A DNA stretch of 64,000 bases, taken from SZUA-545 sp050297855 (GTDB lineage Bacteria; Campylobacterota; Campylobacteria; Campylobacterales; SZUA-545). The position numbers were made by a program, and so were the translations under genes. Shown here one piece after another: positions 32,881 through 41,442 of the stretch. Where the stretch lies: positions 248,001 through 312,000 of the forward strand of contig JBNKTC010000020.1 of the NCBI GenBank assembly GCA_050297855.1, read 5' to 3'. A model generated the notes under the pieces. That model was given only the letters and a program-made list of their open reading frames with translations, had not been told where the DNA came from and did no database searches. Positions within the stretch are counted from its first letter, which is position 1. The number at the start of each line of letters is the position of its first letter.

Positions 32881-34068
32881 TTACTGTTCGATCGGTTTTC
32901 GTTCGACCAGTTGTCCGATTCGGACAAAGGATTTCTGATCTCCTTCGACCGTCGTCCATGTCTTGTCTTTTGTGATCTGATCTGAAGCCATCAGGGCGAT
33001 AGGCAGTTTTGTCATATCACATGAGACCTTGCCGCTCATCGGGTCTTCTGTCTCTTCAAAACCGTATACGAAGAACTCCTGTCCCTCTTTGACACCCATA
33101 TTGTCACCGATGTTAACCAGTGCGATACGGCCGTCGGCATTGGACTTCAGCTTGATGACGTAACCGCGGACTTTAAAGTATTTGGAAAGGTCGGCATTGG
33201 CACTTCGCAGTGCTTCCTGGGCCGATGTTTTCAGGCCACCCACCAGCTGGTCGAAATTAGGATTGGGGAAGTCGCCGATGCTTGTCGTACCGGAGATGTT
33301 TTTGGCAAAGACCATCTCACCCGTCTCCACATCGATGATCTTGACGTTCAGCTCCGTCTCCACCGTCATACCGCTCAGAGCGATGTTGCTGGCGATGATC
33401 GCGAGGTTGCCCAGTGTCTGGAGCTTGTTCAGCGTATCGTTACCCGTATCGGTATTATCCATTGTCTCCTGTTTGGCGACATATTTCTGCTTGACGTTGT
33501 TGATGGAACCGGTAATGATATATTTTACACCTGCCAGTTTACCCAGTTCGACCAGGGTATCTTCGTTTGCCAGGCCGGACTGCTGGAAACGCTGCTCTTT
33601 CATCACCTTTTCCATATCGGCACGGGAGTAGATCTTCGCCCCGCCCATCTCGACCAGCTGGGCTTCGACCGCACTGGCGACGCTCTCGGCCACCTTGGCG
33701 TCAACAGTCCGCTGTGTATCCTCTTTCTGGTATTTTGATTTTGTTTTGGAAGTAGAAGCGGCAACGGCACCGACACCCATCGGTGTTACACCTACACCGA
33801 CCACGGCCGCTTTATTGGTCTGGGACTCGCTCTGTCCCTTGGAGGTCTGGATATCGGCTTTTCCGAAGGTGGAGTTATTGGTAAAATTGACCACGGCGAC
33901 TTTCGGAATCGCACTGTTATACGCACCCATGCACACTTCAGGAATATCGATCTTCGCTTTATCCGCCGGGGATGACTGAAACTGTGTCACGTCGAGCTTG
34001 TTACCGCCGCACCCTGTCATAATAAGGGCGGCTGCCGCAAGACTCACTAAAGAGTATGCTGCTTTCAT
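32881..34068 (-). CDS. CsgG-family outer-membrane lipoprotein
   Basis: A 395-residue protein with a lipoprotein signal (hydrophobic core, lipobox MTGC at about residue 20). The body has a CsgG-like core: VAVVNFTNNS, a region rich in small residues (GVGVTPMGVGAVAAS), ADMEKVMKEQRFQQSG, GVKYIITGSINNV and TVETELNVKIIDVETGEMVFA. CsgG forms the curli export pore; many CsgG-domain lipoproteins in Campylobacterota have no curli genes nearby and their role is unknown. A C-terminal domain (RGYVIKLKSNADGRIALVNIG) of FlgT/CsgG-associated type is present. Start ATG 34068 has AAGGAAG at good spacing. Confidence 0.8.
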   Translation of the reverse strand: MKAAYSLVSLAAAALIMTGCGGNKLDVTQFQSSPADKAKIDIPEVCMGAYNSAIPKVAVVNFTNNSTFGKADIQTSKGQSESQTNKAAVVGVGVTPMGVGAVAASTSKTKSKYQKEDTQRTVDAKVAESVASAVEAQLVEMGGAKIYSRADMEKVMKEQRFQQSGLANEDTLVELGKLAGVKYIITGSINNVKQKYVAKQETMDNTDTGNDTLNKLQTLGNLAIIASNIALSGMTVETELNVKIIDVETGEMVFAKNISGTTSIGDFPNPNFDQLVGGLKTSAQEALRSANADLSKYFKVRGYVIKLKSNADGRIALVNIGDNMGVKEGQEFFVYGFEETEDPMSGKVSCDMTKLPIALMASDQITKDKTWTTVEGDQKSFVRIGQLVERKPIEQ

Positions 34069-34179
34069 ACTAACTTCCTTTTTTTTTAAATGTATAACCA
34101 TTCTAGCCACTTTTTATTAAATGATTAATTTGATAAAATCCCCCATAAGAAACCCTTTTATTACATCAAAGGAAACCCC

Positions 34180-35061
34180 ATGCCGCGCCACCTCACCGAC
34201 ACCAAGGATTTTTCAAAAACGGAGATCACCGAGCTCTTCGAACGGGCCGAGAGCTTTCTCAGCGGCGACTACCCCGGAAGCCTCAAGCACAAACTCGTGA
34301 TCAACATCTTTTTTGAAAACTCTACCCGGACGCGCAGCAGTTTCGAGGTAGCGGCCAAACGGCTCGGCGCGGAGGTGGTCAACCTCGACGTGGCGACAAG
34401 CTCCAGCAACAAAGGGGAGACCCTCAGTGACACCGCGGCCAACCTGGACGCCATGGGGCCGTCGGCTATCGTTATCCGGCATAAAAACCCCGGGGTCCCC
34501 AAGATCCTCTCCCGCTATGTCAGATCCTCCATCGTCAACGGCGGCGACGGGGCCTACGCCCACCCGACCCAGGCCCTGCTGGATCTGTTTACACTCCAAA
34601 AAGCCCTGGTGAGTGTCGAAGGTAAACGGATCGCCATCGTCGGCGACATCAAAAACTCCCGCGTCGCCAACAGCAATATCGAACTCCTCACCCGTTTCGG
34701 GGCCAAGGTGACCCTGGTCGCCCCGATCCACTTTATGCCCAACTACTCCAACGTCCAGAAGGCGTACCGCCTGGCCGACGTGATCGACGATGTAGATGCG
34801 ATCATCTCCCTGCGTACCCAGACCGAACGTCATCAATACCCGATCTACGCGAGTCTTCGGGACTACTCCCTGGACTATAAGATCACAAAAAAACTGCTGG
34901 GGGACCGCAACATCGTCCTGCTTCACCCGGGACCTGTCCACCGCAACATCGATATCGACGATGAGATGCTGGACGACCCCCGGAGCATGGTCCTCAAGCA
35001 GGTCGAACACGGGGTCGTCGTCCGGATGGCGGTCCTGGAGCGGCTGATCCTGGGCCGATGA
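34180..35061 (+). CDS. pyrB: Aspartate carbamoyltransferase catalytic subunit
   Basis: Condenses aspartate and carbamoyl phosphate in pyrimidine synthesis. The 293-residue protein has STRTRS at residues 48-53 (carbamoyl-phosphate site), NGGDGAYAHPTQALLD, VGDIKNSRVANSN and LHPGPVHR. The usual length is about 300, and no pyrI regulatory subunit is visible. ATG follows AAAGGAAACCCC. The stop overlaps the pabB start (ATGA). Confidence 0.97.
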   Translation: MPRHLTDTKDFSKTEITELFERAESFLSGDYPGSLKHKLVINIFFENSTRTRSSFEVAAKRLGAEVVNLDVATSSSNKGETLSDTAANLDAMGPSAIVIRHKNPGVPKILSRYVRSSIVNGGDGAYAHPTQALLDLFTLQKALVSVEGKRIAIVGDIKNSRVANSNIELLTRFGAKVTLVAPIHFMPNYSNVQKAYRLADVIDDVDAIISLRTQTERHQYPIYASLRDYSLDYKITKKLLGDRNIVLLHPGPVHRNIDIDDEMLDDPRSMVLKQVEHGVVVRMAVLERLILGR

Positions 35062-36014
35062 GAGAGTACCTCGACTTCCTGGGCCGCGAACGTACCCCTT
35101 TCTTCTTTATGATCGGATACGACAACGACGAGAGCTATATCGTCCCCCTGGAAGAACTCGACGGGGATATCCGTTTCGAACTTGACGGCTTTACTTCGCG
35201 CGGGAAGAGCGTCCCCAGGACCCATAAGCGCGTTACCTTCGAGAAATCCCCTCTCCCCTTTTCCCATTACAAAAAAAAGTTTGATGCCCTCCAGGAAGAG
35301 ATCGCCGCCGGGAACACCTACCTGGCCAACCTGACGATGCCCACCTCCGTAACAAGCAACTGCACCCTCTATGAACTCTACCTCGATGCCCGCGCCCCCT
35401 TTAAGCTCTACTTTAAAGACCGCTTTATCGTCTTCAGCCCCGAACGCTTTATCCGTATCGAAAACGATAGGATCGAGACTTTCCCGATGAAAGGGACGAT
35501 CGATGCCGCCCTCCCAGATGCCGAACGGAAGATCATGGACGACCCCAAAGAGCTGGCCGAACACACGATGGTCGTCGACCTCCTGCGCAACGACCTCTCC
35601 ATCGTCGCTAAAAACGTCCGGGTCGAGCGCTTCCGCTACACCGAAAGGGTCAAAACGGCACAAAAGGAGCTGATCCAGGTAAGCTCCCACATCACGGGCC
35701 GTCTTGATTCCGACTGGCGGGACCGCCTGGGCGAGATCCTCCTCCCCCTCCTGCCCGCCGGATCCATCACCGGAACACCCAAGAGAAAGACCGTGGAGAT
35801 ACTCAAACGGATCGAAGGGTACGAACGGGGCTGTTTTACCGGGGTCTTCGGCTACTTCGACGGCGAACGGCTCGACTCCTCGGTCATGATCCGCTATATC
35901 GAACGCAACGGCGATACCCTTGTTTTTAAGAGCGGCGGCGGGGTGACGTGTGACAGCGATGCCCGCCGTGAATACGACGAGCTGGTGGATAAAGTCTATG
36001 TCCCTATTTATTGA
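35058..36014 (+). CDS. pabB: Aminodeoxychorismate synthase component I
   Basis: Aminates chorismate to 4-amino-4-deoxychorismate for folate. The 318-residue protein is a short chorismate-binding enzyme lacking the usual N-terminal extension. The catalytic region has MKGT at 144-147 with K145 (the PabB lysine of PIKGT), HTMVVDLLRNDLS, LPAGSITGTPK and GYFDGERLDSSVMIR. The lysine favours PabB over anthranilate synthase. Coupled to pyrB upstream and overlapping the class IV aminotransferase gene downstream. Confidence 0.9.
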   Translation: MREYLDFLGRERTPFFFMIGYDNDESYIVPLEELDGDIRFELDGFTSRGKSVPRTHKRVTFEKSPLPFSHYKKKFDALQEEIAAGNTYLANLTMPTSVTSNCTLYELYLDARAPFKLYFKDRFIVFSPERFIRIENDRIETFPMKGTIDAALPDAERKIMDDPKELAEHTMVVDLLRNDLSIVAKNVRVERFRYTERVKTAQKELIQVSSHITGRLDSDWRDRLGEILLPLLPAGSITGTPKRKTVEILKRIEGYERGCFTGVFGYFDGERLDSSVMIRYIERNGDTLVFKSGGGVTCDSDARREYDELVDKVYVPIY

Positions 36015-36585
36015 GACGATCCTCGTTAAAGCGGGGCGCGCCAGGAACCTCTCCTACCACCAGCAGCGCATTGACCGGACCTTCAGATGCTTCTTTTCCG
36101 TCCGCCCCTTCCGGCTCGAATCCCTGCTGCGCACGCTCCCGGATGAAGGAACCTACCGCTGCCGTCTCACCTATTCAAAAACTGTCGAATCCCTCGAGTT
36201 TATCCCCTATTCACCGGTAAAAAAGTCTAAACTGTTGGCGTTAGAATCCGATTTGAACTATAATTATAAATTCCAAGAGCGCGGCAGACTGCAATCACTG
36301 CTTGAGAACGCGCAAAAATCCGGCTGTGACGACGCACTGATCGTCAGAAACGGCCTGGTCACCGATACAACGATCGCCAACATCGCCTTTTTTGATGGCA
36401 GGCGGTGGATCACCCCTACCCTGCCGCTTTTGCGGGGGACGGCCCGGGCCCGTCTGCTCGAAGCCCGTGTGATCGTACCGGGGCGCATCGGCATCGAAGA
36501 AGTGGGACGTTTTTCCCACTTTGCCCTGATGAATGCCCTGAGCGGCTTTTATGTCGCGGGAACGACCGAAAATATCGAACGATAA
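35998..36585 (+). CDS. pabC: Class IV aminotransferase-fold enzyme, probable aminodeoxychorismate lyase
   Basis: A 195-residue PLP enzyme of fold type IV, expected to cleave aminodeoxychorismate to p-aminobenzoate and pyruvate. MSLFIETILVKAG and HQQRIDRTFRC resemble the N-terminus of the family; DLNYNYKFQERGRL holds a candidate PLP lysine; GLVTDTTIANIAFFDG matches the ..E.T..NIF..... motif. Its start overlaps pabB by 17 bases, so component I and the lyase are made together. It is shorter than typical PabC. The glutaminase pabA is not seen. Confidence 0.8.
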   Translation: MSLFIETILVKAGRARNLSYHQQRIDRTFRCFFSVRPFRLESLLRTLPDEGTYRCRLTYSKTVESLEFIPYSPVKKSKLLALESDLNYNYKFQERGRLQSLLENAQKSGCDDALIVRNGLVTDTTIANIAFFDGRRWITPTLPLLRGTARARLLEARVIVPGRIGIEEVGRFSHFALMNALSGFYVAGTTENIER

Positions 36586-36595
36586 AAGAGGATAT

Positions 36596-37057
36596 ATGTT
36601 TATTCAAAACCTGCTGGAACAACCCGAATTCGCCGAACTGCTGGGAGACCACTGTGCCGAGATGGTCGCCTACTTTATGGACGAAGGGATCGAGTTCGGT
36701 ATCCTCTGCAACCTCGCAGATGTCGAGTTTCGCGACAAACTTCCCGATGAGATCTACTCGGCGCTCAAACCCCTGACCCTCTTTATGGTCGCAGGGTATT
36801 CCTTCGAGAGCGCCCGCATCCGGGACGACCTGGTCCTGGAGTTTGAAGCGGGCTTCGGGCGTGAGAACTTCGGAACGATCGTCCAGGTCCCACTGACGGC
36901 GATCCTGCAGCTTATGATCGGGGATACGGTCGTCTTCGTCAACCTGACGGCAACCCTCCCGAAAAAGAGAAAAGAGAGCGTCAATACCGGCAGTGAAGAG
37001 CGCTCATTCGATGCCATCTTCTCCAATCCCGAAAACGAGAACCTGTTTAAAAAATAA
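36596..37057 (+). CDS. Uncharacterised 153-residue protein
   Basis: An acidic soluble protein starting MFIQNLLEQPEFAELLGDHCAE, placed 10 bases after pabC, with AGAGGA eight bases before the ATG. It has no signal peptide or long hydrophobic span (a TAILQLMIGDTVVFVNLTATLP stretch forms one strand-rich core) and a polar C-terminal tail with SVNTGSEER. I do not recognise the family. The operon position suggests co-expression with folate genes, but no role can be drawn from that. Confidence 0.6.
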   Translation: MFIQNLLEQPEFAELLGDHCAEMVAYFMDEGIEFGILCNLADVEFRDKLPDEIYSALKPLTLFMVAGYSFESARIRDDLVLEFEAGFGRENFGTIVQVPLTAILQLMIGDTVVFVNLTATLPKKRKESVNTGSEERSFDAIFSNPENENLFKK

Positions 37058-37146
37058 CAAAAACGCTCCAATCTTCATTCCAAACGCCCTGTTAAGAGGG
37101 ATTAAGCTATCGTTTTTGATAATTTTCAGCCAGGTTGTCCATAGAT

Positions 37147-38910
37147 ATGATTTTTCACGAACTAATTAACAACATCACCCTTCTTGTGACCGTCATCCTC
37201 TTTTTCGCACTGGTCTATGAAAACTATTACAACCGTGAGACCGGACGGCACGTATTTTTCGGTGTCATCTTCGGGATCGCTGCCATTATCGGGATGAACA
37301 ACTCCTTTGTCCTCTCCGAGGGGGTGGTCTTCGATATCCGAAGCGTCGTCCTGAGCATCGCCGCACTCTTCGGCGGCCCCGTCTCCGCCCTTATCTCGGC
37401 CCTGATGGCTGCCTCCGCACGGCTCTACCTTGGCGGACCGGGAACGGCGATGGGGGTCGCATCCGTCCTCAGCTCCTCGCTCTACGGCGTGCTGCTGTAC
37501 GCCTGGCTCAAACGAAAAGGGCGGGAGGTCGACTGGAAGATGCTCTACTTTTTCGGGCTTGTCGTCAACGCCACGGTCCTTCTCTGGACAGTCCTGCTTC
37601 CCGCAGAGATCCGCGATCATGTCCGCAACGCCATTACCTGGCCGATTTTGATCCTCTACCCCCTGGCAACGCTTCTTCTCGGATTTATCATCATCCATGT
37701 CAAACGCAACATCAGTGAGCGGATGCTGCTGCAGCTGAATGAGCAGCGCTTCACCCTCGCCATGGAGGCCTCCAGCGACGGCCTGTGGGAGTACATCGAT
37801 GATGATACGGTCTACTACTCCCCGACCTGGAAGAGGATGCTCGGATACGGGGTCGATGAGATCGGCCACACCTTTGATGAATGGACCTCCCTGCTGTACG
37901 AAGCCGACAGGGAAAAGGCTATCGGGACCTTTGCGGCCTTTAAAAAAGATCCCGCCGGCCTCTATGAATCGGTCTTCCGCATGCGGCACAAAGACGGGTC
38001 CCTCGTCCATATCCTCAGCAAAGGGGGAGCGATCCTGGACGCCAGCGGGAATATCGACCGCTTCATCGGGACCCATACCGACATCACCGAACTCAAACAG
38101 TTCCAGGAGGAGCTGCAGCAACTAAACACGACCCTGGAGAAGCGGGTCCATGACGAAGTCGAAAAAAACAGGGCCAAGGAGCTGCTCCTGGTCCACCAGT
38201 CCAAGCTCGCCTCACTGGGAGAGATGCTCGTAGCCATCTCCCACCACTGGCGGCAGCCACTGACGGTGATCGCCCTCAAGCTCCAGGAGCTTACCGACCT
38301 GTATGATGACAATCTCCTTGACAGGGAGACACTGGATACTCATATTACAAGCGCCCTGGAGGTAATCAACCAGATGTCTGCGACCATTGACGATTTCCGC
38401 CTCTTTTTCGAACCGTCCAAGCGGAAAGAGGATTTTATCCTGCAGCAGAGCATCGACGATGTAGCCCATATTCTCAAGGCGGAGTTCGAAAGTGCCGGTA
38501 TTACGCTTGAGACGCTCTACAGTGATGCGGATATCTGCATACACGGCTACAAAAACCGTCTTAAACAGGCGGTCCTGAACATCCTGACCAATGCAAAAGA
38601 CGCGATTGTACAGCGCCGGGAAAGCGACCCGGAATTCGAAACGGGAGAGGGCCGGGTCCGCATCGATGTGACCCGGGGGAGTGAGATGATCACAATCGAC
38701 ATCACCGACAACGGCGGGGGGACGTCGGCCGAGACGATCCATCAGATATTCAACCCCTACTTTACGACCAAAGAGCAGGGATCGGGAGTCGGGATCGGTC
38801 TCTACATGAGCAAGATCATTATCGAAAAATACTACAGCGGCTCCATTACGGCCGTCAATGACGGAGACGGGCTTCGGGTCACCTTAGAGATAACGGGAAG
38901 CTGCCGCTAG
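37147..38910 (+). CDS. 5TMR-LYT type membrane histidine kinase with PAS domain (orphan)
   Basis: A 587-residue kinase. The N-terminal region has about six hydrophobic segments with FGGPVSALISALMAASARLYLGG in the middle, the pattern of the 5TM-5TMR_LYT receptor domain of LytS-like sensors. A PAS domain (about 200-315; WEYIDDDTVYYSP, PAS_3 type) follows, then HHWRQP at 366-371 and the ATPase domain (NILTNAKDAI, DNGGGTS, FNPYFTTKE, GIGLYMSK). ATG 37147 is chosen; a TTG at 37135 is the other option. The REC-PAS-GGDEF-like gene downstream is on the other strand and converges, so its pairing with this kinase is unproven. Confidence 0.88.
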   Translation: MIFHELINNITLLVTVILFFALVYENYYNRETGRHVFFGVIFGIAAIIGMNNSFVLSEGVVFDIRSVVLSIAALFGGPVSALISALMAASARLYLGGPGTAMGVASVLSSSLYGVLLYAWLKRKGREVDWKMLYFFGLVVNATVLLWTVLLPAEIRDHVRNAITWPILILYPLATLLLGFIIIHVKRNISERMLLQLNEQRFTLAMEASSDGLWEYIDDDTVYYSPTWKRMLGYGVDEIGHTFDEWTSLLYEADREKAIGTFAAFKKDPAGLYESVFRMRHKDGSLVHILSKGGAILDASGNIDRFIGTHTDITELKQFQEELQQLNTTLEKRVHDEVEKNRAKELLLVHQSKLASLGEMLVAISHHWRQPLTVIALKLQELTDLYDDNLLDRETLDTHITSALEVINQMSATIDDFRLFFEPSKRKEDFILQQSIDDVAHILKAEFESAGITLETLYSDADICIHGYKNRLKQAVLNILTNAKDAIVQRRESDPEFETGEGRVRIDVTRGSEMITIDITDNGGGTSAETIHQIFNPYFTTKEQGSGVGIGLYMSKIIIEKYYSGSITAVNDGDGLRVTLEITGSCR

Positions 38911-38923
38911 ATTTTACTGACGG

Positions 38924-40207
38924 CTATGCCTCAGAGAGAATGTTCGAAAAGGTGTTATCGATCTTTTTGATCACATGCCCCCGCTGCAGAAGGTGGGGGA
39001 TCGGGACCCGTTTATAGGCGATGCTGATCATGATGTTCTCGGTTTCGTCGCGTCCGTTACGATGCGGGCAGCTGTAGAGCAGATCCATCGTCGCGATGGC
39101 CTGGGTCAGCTTGGGTATCAATTTCTGATGGGTGATAAAGACGTACCGGTTTGTACCGAAGCTTCCGTAAAAGACCTTTTTCGAAATCCCGGCAGACTCC
39201 ATGGATACCGCGATCTGCCGCAGCAGGAACCCTTCACCCTCTTTCCGCACTTTCGGGCCGTAGATCTTTTCGATCTGTTCGAGATTTTTGGCAGAGAGTA
39301 CCACCACCTCCAGCGGCGTTTTCGGTTTTTTCAGGATCATGATCTTTTTGATAATCGCTTCGTGGTTGGGCAGACCGGTCTGGGGATCGGTATAGATATG
39401 GCGTTTAAGATCGGCCATCTCCCGTTCGTAGCGTGAAATGTCCGTAAAGGAGAGGATATAGCGGTTCTGGGCCGATATCTTTCGGCAGTTCACCTGGTAG
39501 AAACTCTCCAGTCCGTTACCCCCGTTCATCACGACTTTGTCCTCAAAATCGTCCGAGTGGTTCAGGTAGTCGATCAGCCCCGGTATGTCCTGGCCCGATA
39601 TATACCCTTCCCGCTGGACAAAGAGCTCCTCGAAACGGATATCCTCCACCCGCTCGACCCCCGAAAACTCGAAGAACTTCTGGTTCGCTTCACTGACCTT
39701 TCCATCGGGCTCCACGGTGACGATCCCGTTGTCGATCAGGTCCATTACGATCCGCATCTGGGCATCGTGCTCCTCGATCTCCTGCTCAAGAAGCGACGCC
39801 CGCCGCTCGATATAGAGTTTTTTGGCGATCGGGTAGATGACGTTGAGCATATTTTTATAGGAGACCGGTTTTTTCAGGAAATGGGAGGTGTTGAGGTTGA
39901 TCAGCTCCTTAAGATTGATGGAGTTGTCGTAGGCGGAAAAGATGATGACACTCTGGTCCCAATCGATCTCCTTGATGCGTCGCAGCATCTCGATCCCGTC
40001 CATGACGGGCATATTGATATCGGTGATGATGATATCGTGCCATTTCTCCTGGTAGAGCGTCAACCCCTCTTCGCCGTTTCCCGCAATATCGATATCATCG
40101 AAGATCTTGCTGAGAAGTTCATGACCCAGCGCCTGCAGGGAGCGGCTGTCTTCGACAAACAGAAGTGACATCCCTGCCGTGTACTCTTGCAGTTTCTGTA
40201 TCTCCAT
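38924..40207 (-). CDS. Response regulator REC-PAS with degenerate GGDEF domain
   Basis: A 427-residue protein. The receiver domain has the acidic pair E19/D20, phosphoacceptor D63 in ITDINMPVMDG and lysine K112 or K113 in LKKP. A PAS-like domain (about 135-265) follows, then a GGDEF-type fold beginning DPQTGLPNHEAI, but the active-site loop reads GSFGTNRY where GGDEF should be. It is therefore unlikely to make c-di-GMP and may act as a sensor or scaffold. No DNA-binding domain. A plausible partner for any of the orphan kinases in this window. Confidence 0.85.
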   Translation of the reverse strand: MEIQKLQEYTAGMSLLFVEDSRSLQALGHELLSKIFDDIDIAGNGEEGLTLYQEKWHDIIITDINMPVMDGIEMLRRIKEIDWDQSVIIFSAYDNSINLKELINLNTSHFLKKPVSYKNMLNVIYPIAKKLYIERRASLLEQEIEEHDAQMRIVMDLIDNGIVTVEPDGKVSEANQKFFEFSGVERVEDIRFEELFVQREGYISGQDIPGLIDYLNHSDDFEDKVVMNGGNGLESFYQVNCRKISAQNRYILSFTDISRYEREMADLKRHIYTDPQTGLPNHEAIIKKIMILKKPKTPLEVVVLSAKNLEQIEKIYGPKVRKEGEGFLLRQIAVSMESAGISKKVFYGSFGTNRYVFITHQKLIPKLTQAIATMDLLYSCPHRNGRDETENIMISIAYKRVPIPHLLQRGHVIKKIDNTFSNILSEA

Positions 40208-40349
40208 TTATCACCCTTGCATCTTGATATACACCAATATATAATCTCTTCTCTTCAACCTGTGTAAAGTATATGAAAAAATTATGATCTGTTTATGGCT
40301 TTTTGAATATATGTGCGGGAAATAGAGGAGGTGCATGAAGGAGTCGCAT

Positions 40350-40361
40350 CCCCCGAAGGGG
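40350..40361 (-). terminator. UUCG hairpin downstream of the lysR gene
   Basis: On the minus strand CCCC, TTCG, GGGG (40361-40350) form a four-pair stem with the very stable UUCG loop, 12 bases past the LysR-type gene stop. No clear T-run follows. Confidence 0.4.
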
Positions 40362-40372
40362 AAGCGAGGGTG

Positions 40373-41284
40373 TCAGATACTGAGTCCGATCTTCTGTTTC
40401 ATCAGGAAGTTGACCGTATTGATCACGATGGCGTCATGCTTGTTCTCTTTGAGATATGCGATGTAGAACTTCCGCGTGATGTTAAAGCCTTTGATCTTGG
40501 CGGTAAAGAGCTGTTTGTTCTTCACCTCGTCCTCGATGAGGAACTTGGAGATCATGGAAGCAGCCGGCGCACCGCTCTTGCTGTCTTTGAGGATCGTATT
40601 TTTGATCGCCGTGGCGTCGCTGAGGACGTTCTGGTTGTCAAAGAAGGTGGCGCAGTCGATGCCGACGCTCTCAAACGCCTCCATCGCCAGTTTTCGCGTA
40701 TGGCTCCCCTCTTCGCGGCACATCCAGTTAAAGCCCTGCATATCCGCCGGTTTGATCAACTTGGGCAGCTGCTGATTGGAGAACATGACGATCTCGTCAT
40801 CCAGCCACTCCCGGTAGTAGACCCCGTCTTCGAAGACCGGCGCCTCGATGATGGCGATATCGATCTTCTTCTCCATCAGGTCCTCGATCAGGTCCTTGCT
40901 TTTTGCAATATTGATGATCACCTCGTTGCCGAGGTTCTCATTAATTTTCTGGTGGATAGCCGGAAGTATATAGTTACCGATCGTGCCCGAGGCCCCGATC
41001 TGTAACGCGATCTTCTTGTTGATCACCTTGAGCAGCTCTTTTTCCGCGTTGCTGATACATTTTTCAAGTTTCGTTGCGGTTCGGTAGAGTTCATTCCCCT
41101 CTTTGGTCAGAACAATCCCGTTTTTCTTTCGCTCAAGTATTTTGCACTGCAAAAAATCTTCAATATATTTAATCTGCTGTGTTACTGCCGGCTGTGAGAT
41201 ACCAATTTTGGCAGATGCCTTGGAAAAACTCTTCTCCCGGGCAACGGTCAAAAACGTGTTTATCTTCGAAAAATCTTTAAGCAC
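40373..41284 (-). CDS. LysR-type transcriptional regulator
   Basis: A 303-residue LysR-family regulator. The N-terminal helix-turn-helix spans residues 1-60 (FLTVAREKSFSKASAKIGISQ, QQIKYIEDFL), and a periplasmic-binding-like effector domain follows (ALQIGASGTIGNYILPAI). In this family the inducer binds the second domain and the protein often controls itself and a divergent gene. Here the divergent neighbour is uvrD; the AT-rich 158-bp region between them carries palindromic sequence. The inducer is unknown. Confidence 0.9.
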   Translation of the reverse strand: MLKDFSKINTFLTVAREKSFSKASAKIGISQPAVTQQIKYIEDFLQCKILERKKNGIVLTKEGNELYRTATKLEKCISNAEKELLKVINKKIALQIGASGTIGNYILPAIHQKINENLGNEVIINIAKSKDLIEDLMEKKIDIAIIEAPVFEDGVYYREWLDDEIVMFSNQQLPKLIKPADMQGFNWMCREEGSHTRKLAMEAFESVGIDCATFFDNQNVLSDATAIKNTILKDSKSGAPAASMISKFLIEDEVKNKQLFTAKIKGFNITRKFYIAYLKENKHDAIVINTVNFLMKQKIGLSI

Positions 41285-41385
41285 GACATATCCTTTAAAA
41301 ATCGTATTAATTAACTAATTGTGAATTTAATTATAACATAAGATAATACATTATGCAAGTGAAGGCATTTATATTATTTTTTTGC

Positions 41386-41391
41386 TATAAT
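41386..41391 (+). promoter_or_regulatory. -10 box of uvrD
   Basis: TATAAT at 41386-41391 with TTTGC upstream, 51 bases before the uvrD ATG. It lies in a very AT-rich region shared with the divergent lysR gene. Confidence 0.6.
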
Positions 41392-41416
41392 AGAATACAT
41401 AATATTATAAAAAATT

Positions 41417-41431
41417 ATATTAGCCTAATAT
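41417..41431 (+). promoter_or_regulatory. Palindrome in the uvrD leader
   Basis: ATATTAG, C, CTAATAT: a 7-base perfect palindrome between the uvrD -10 box and its start codon. It may be an operator or a chance match in AT-rich sequence. Confidence 0.3.
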
Positions 41432-41442
41432 AAAGAAAAGTT

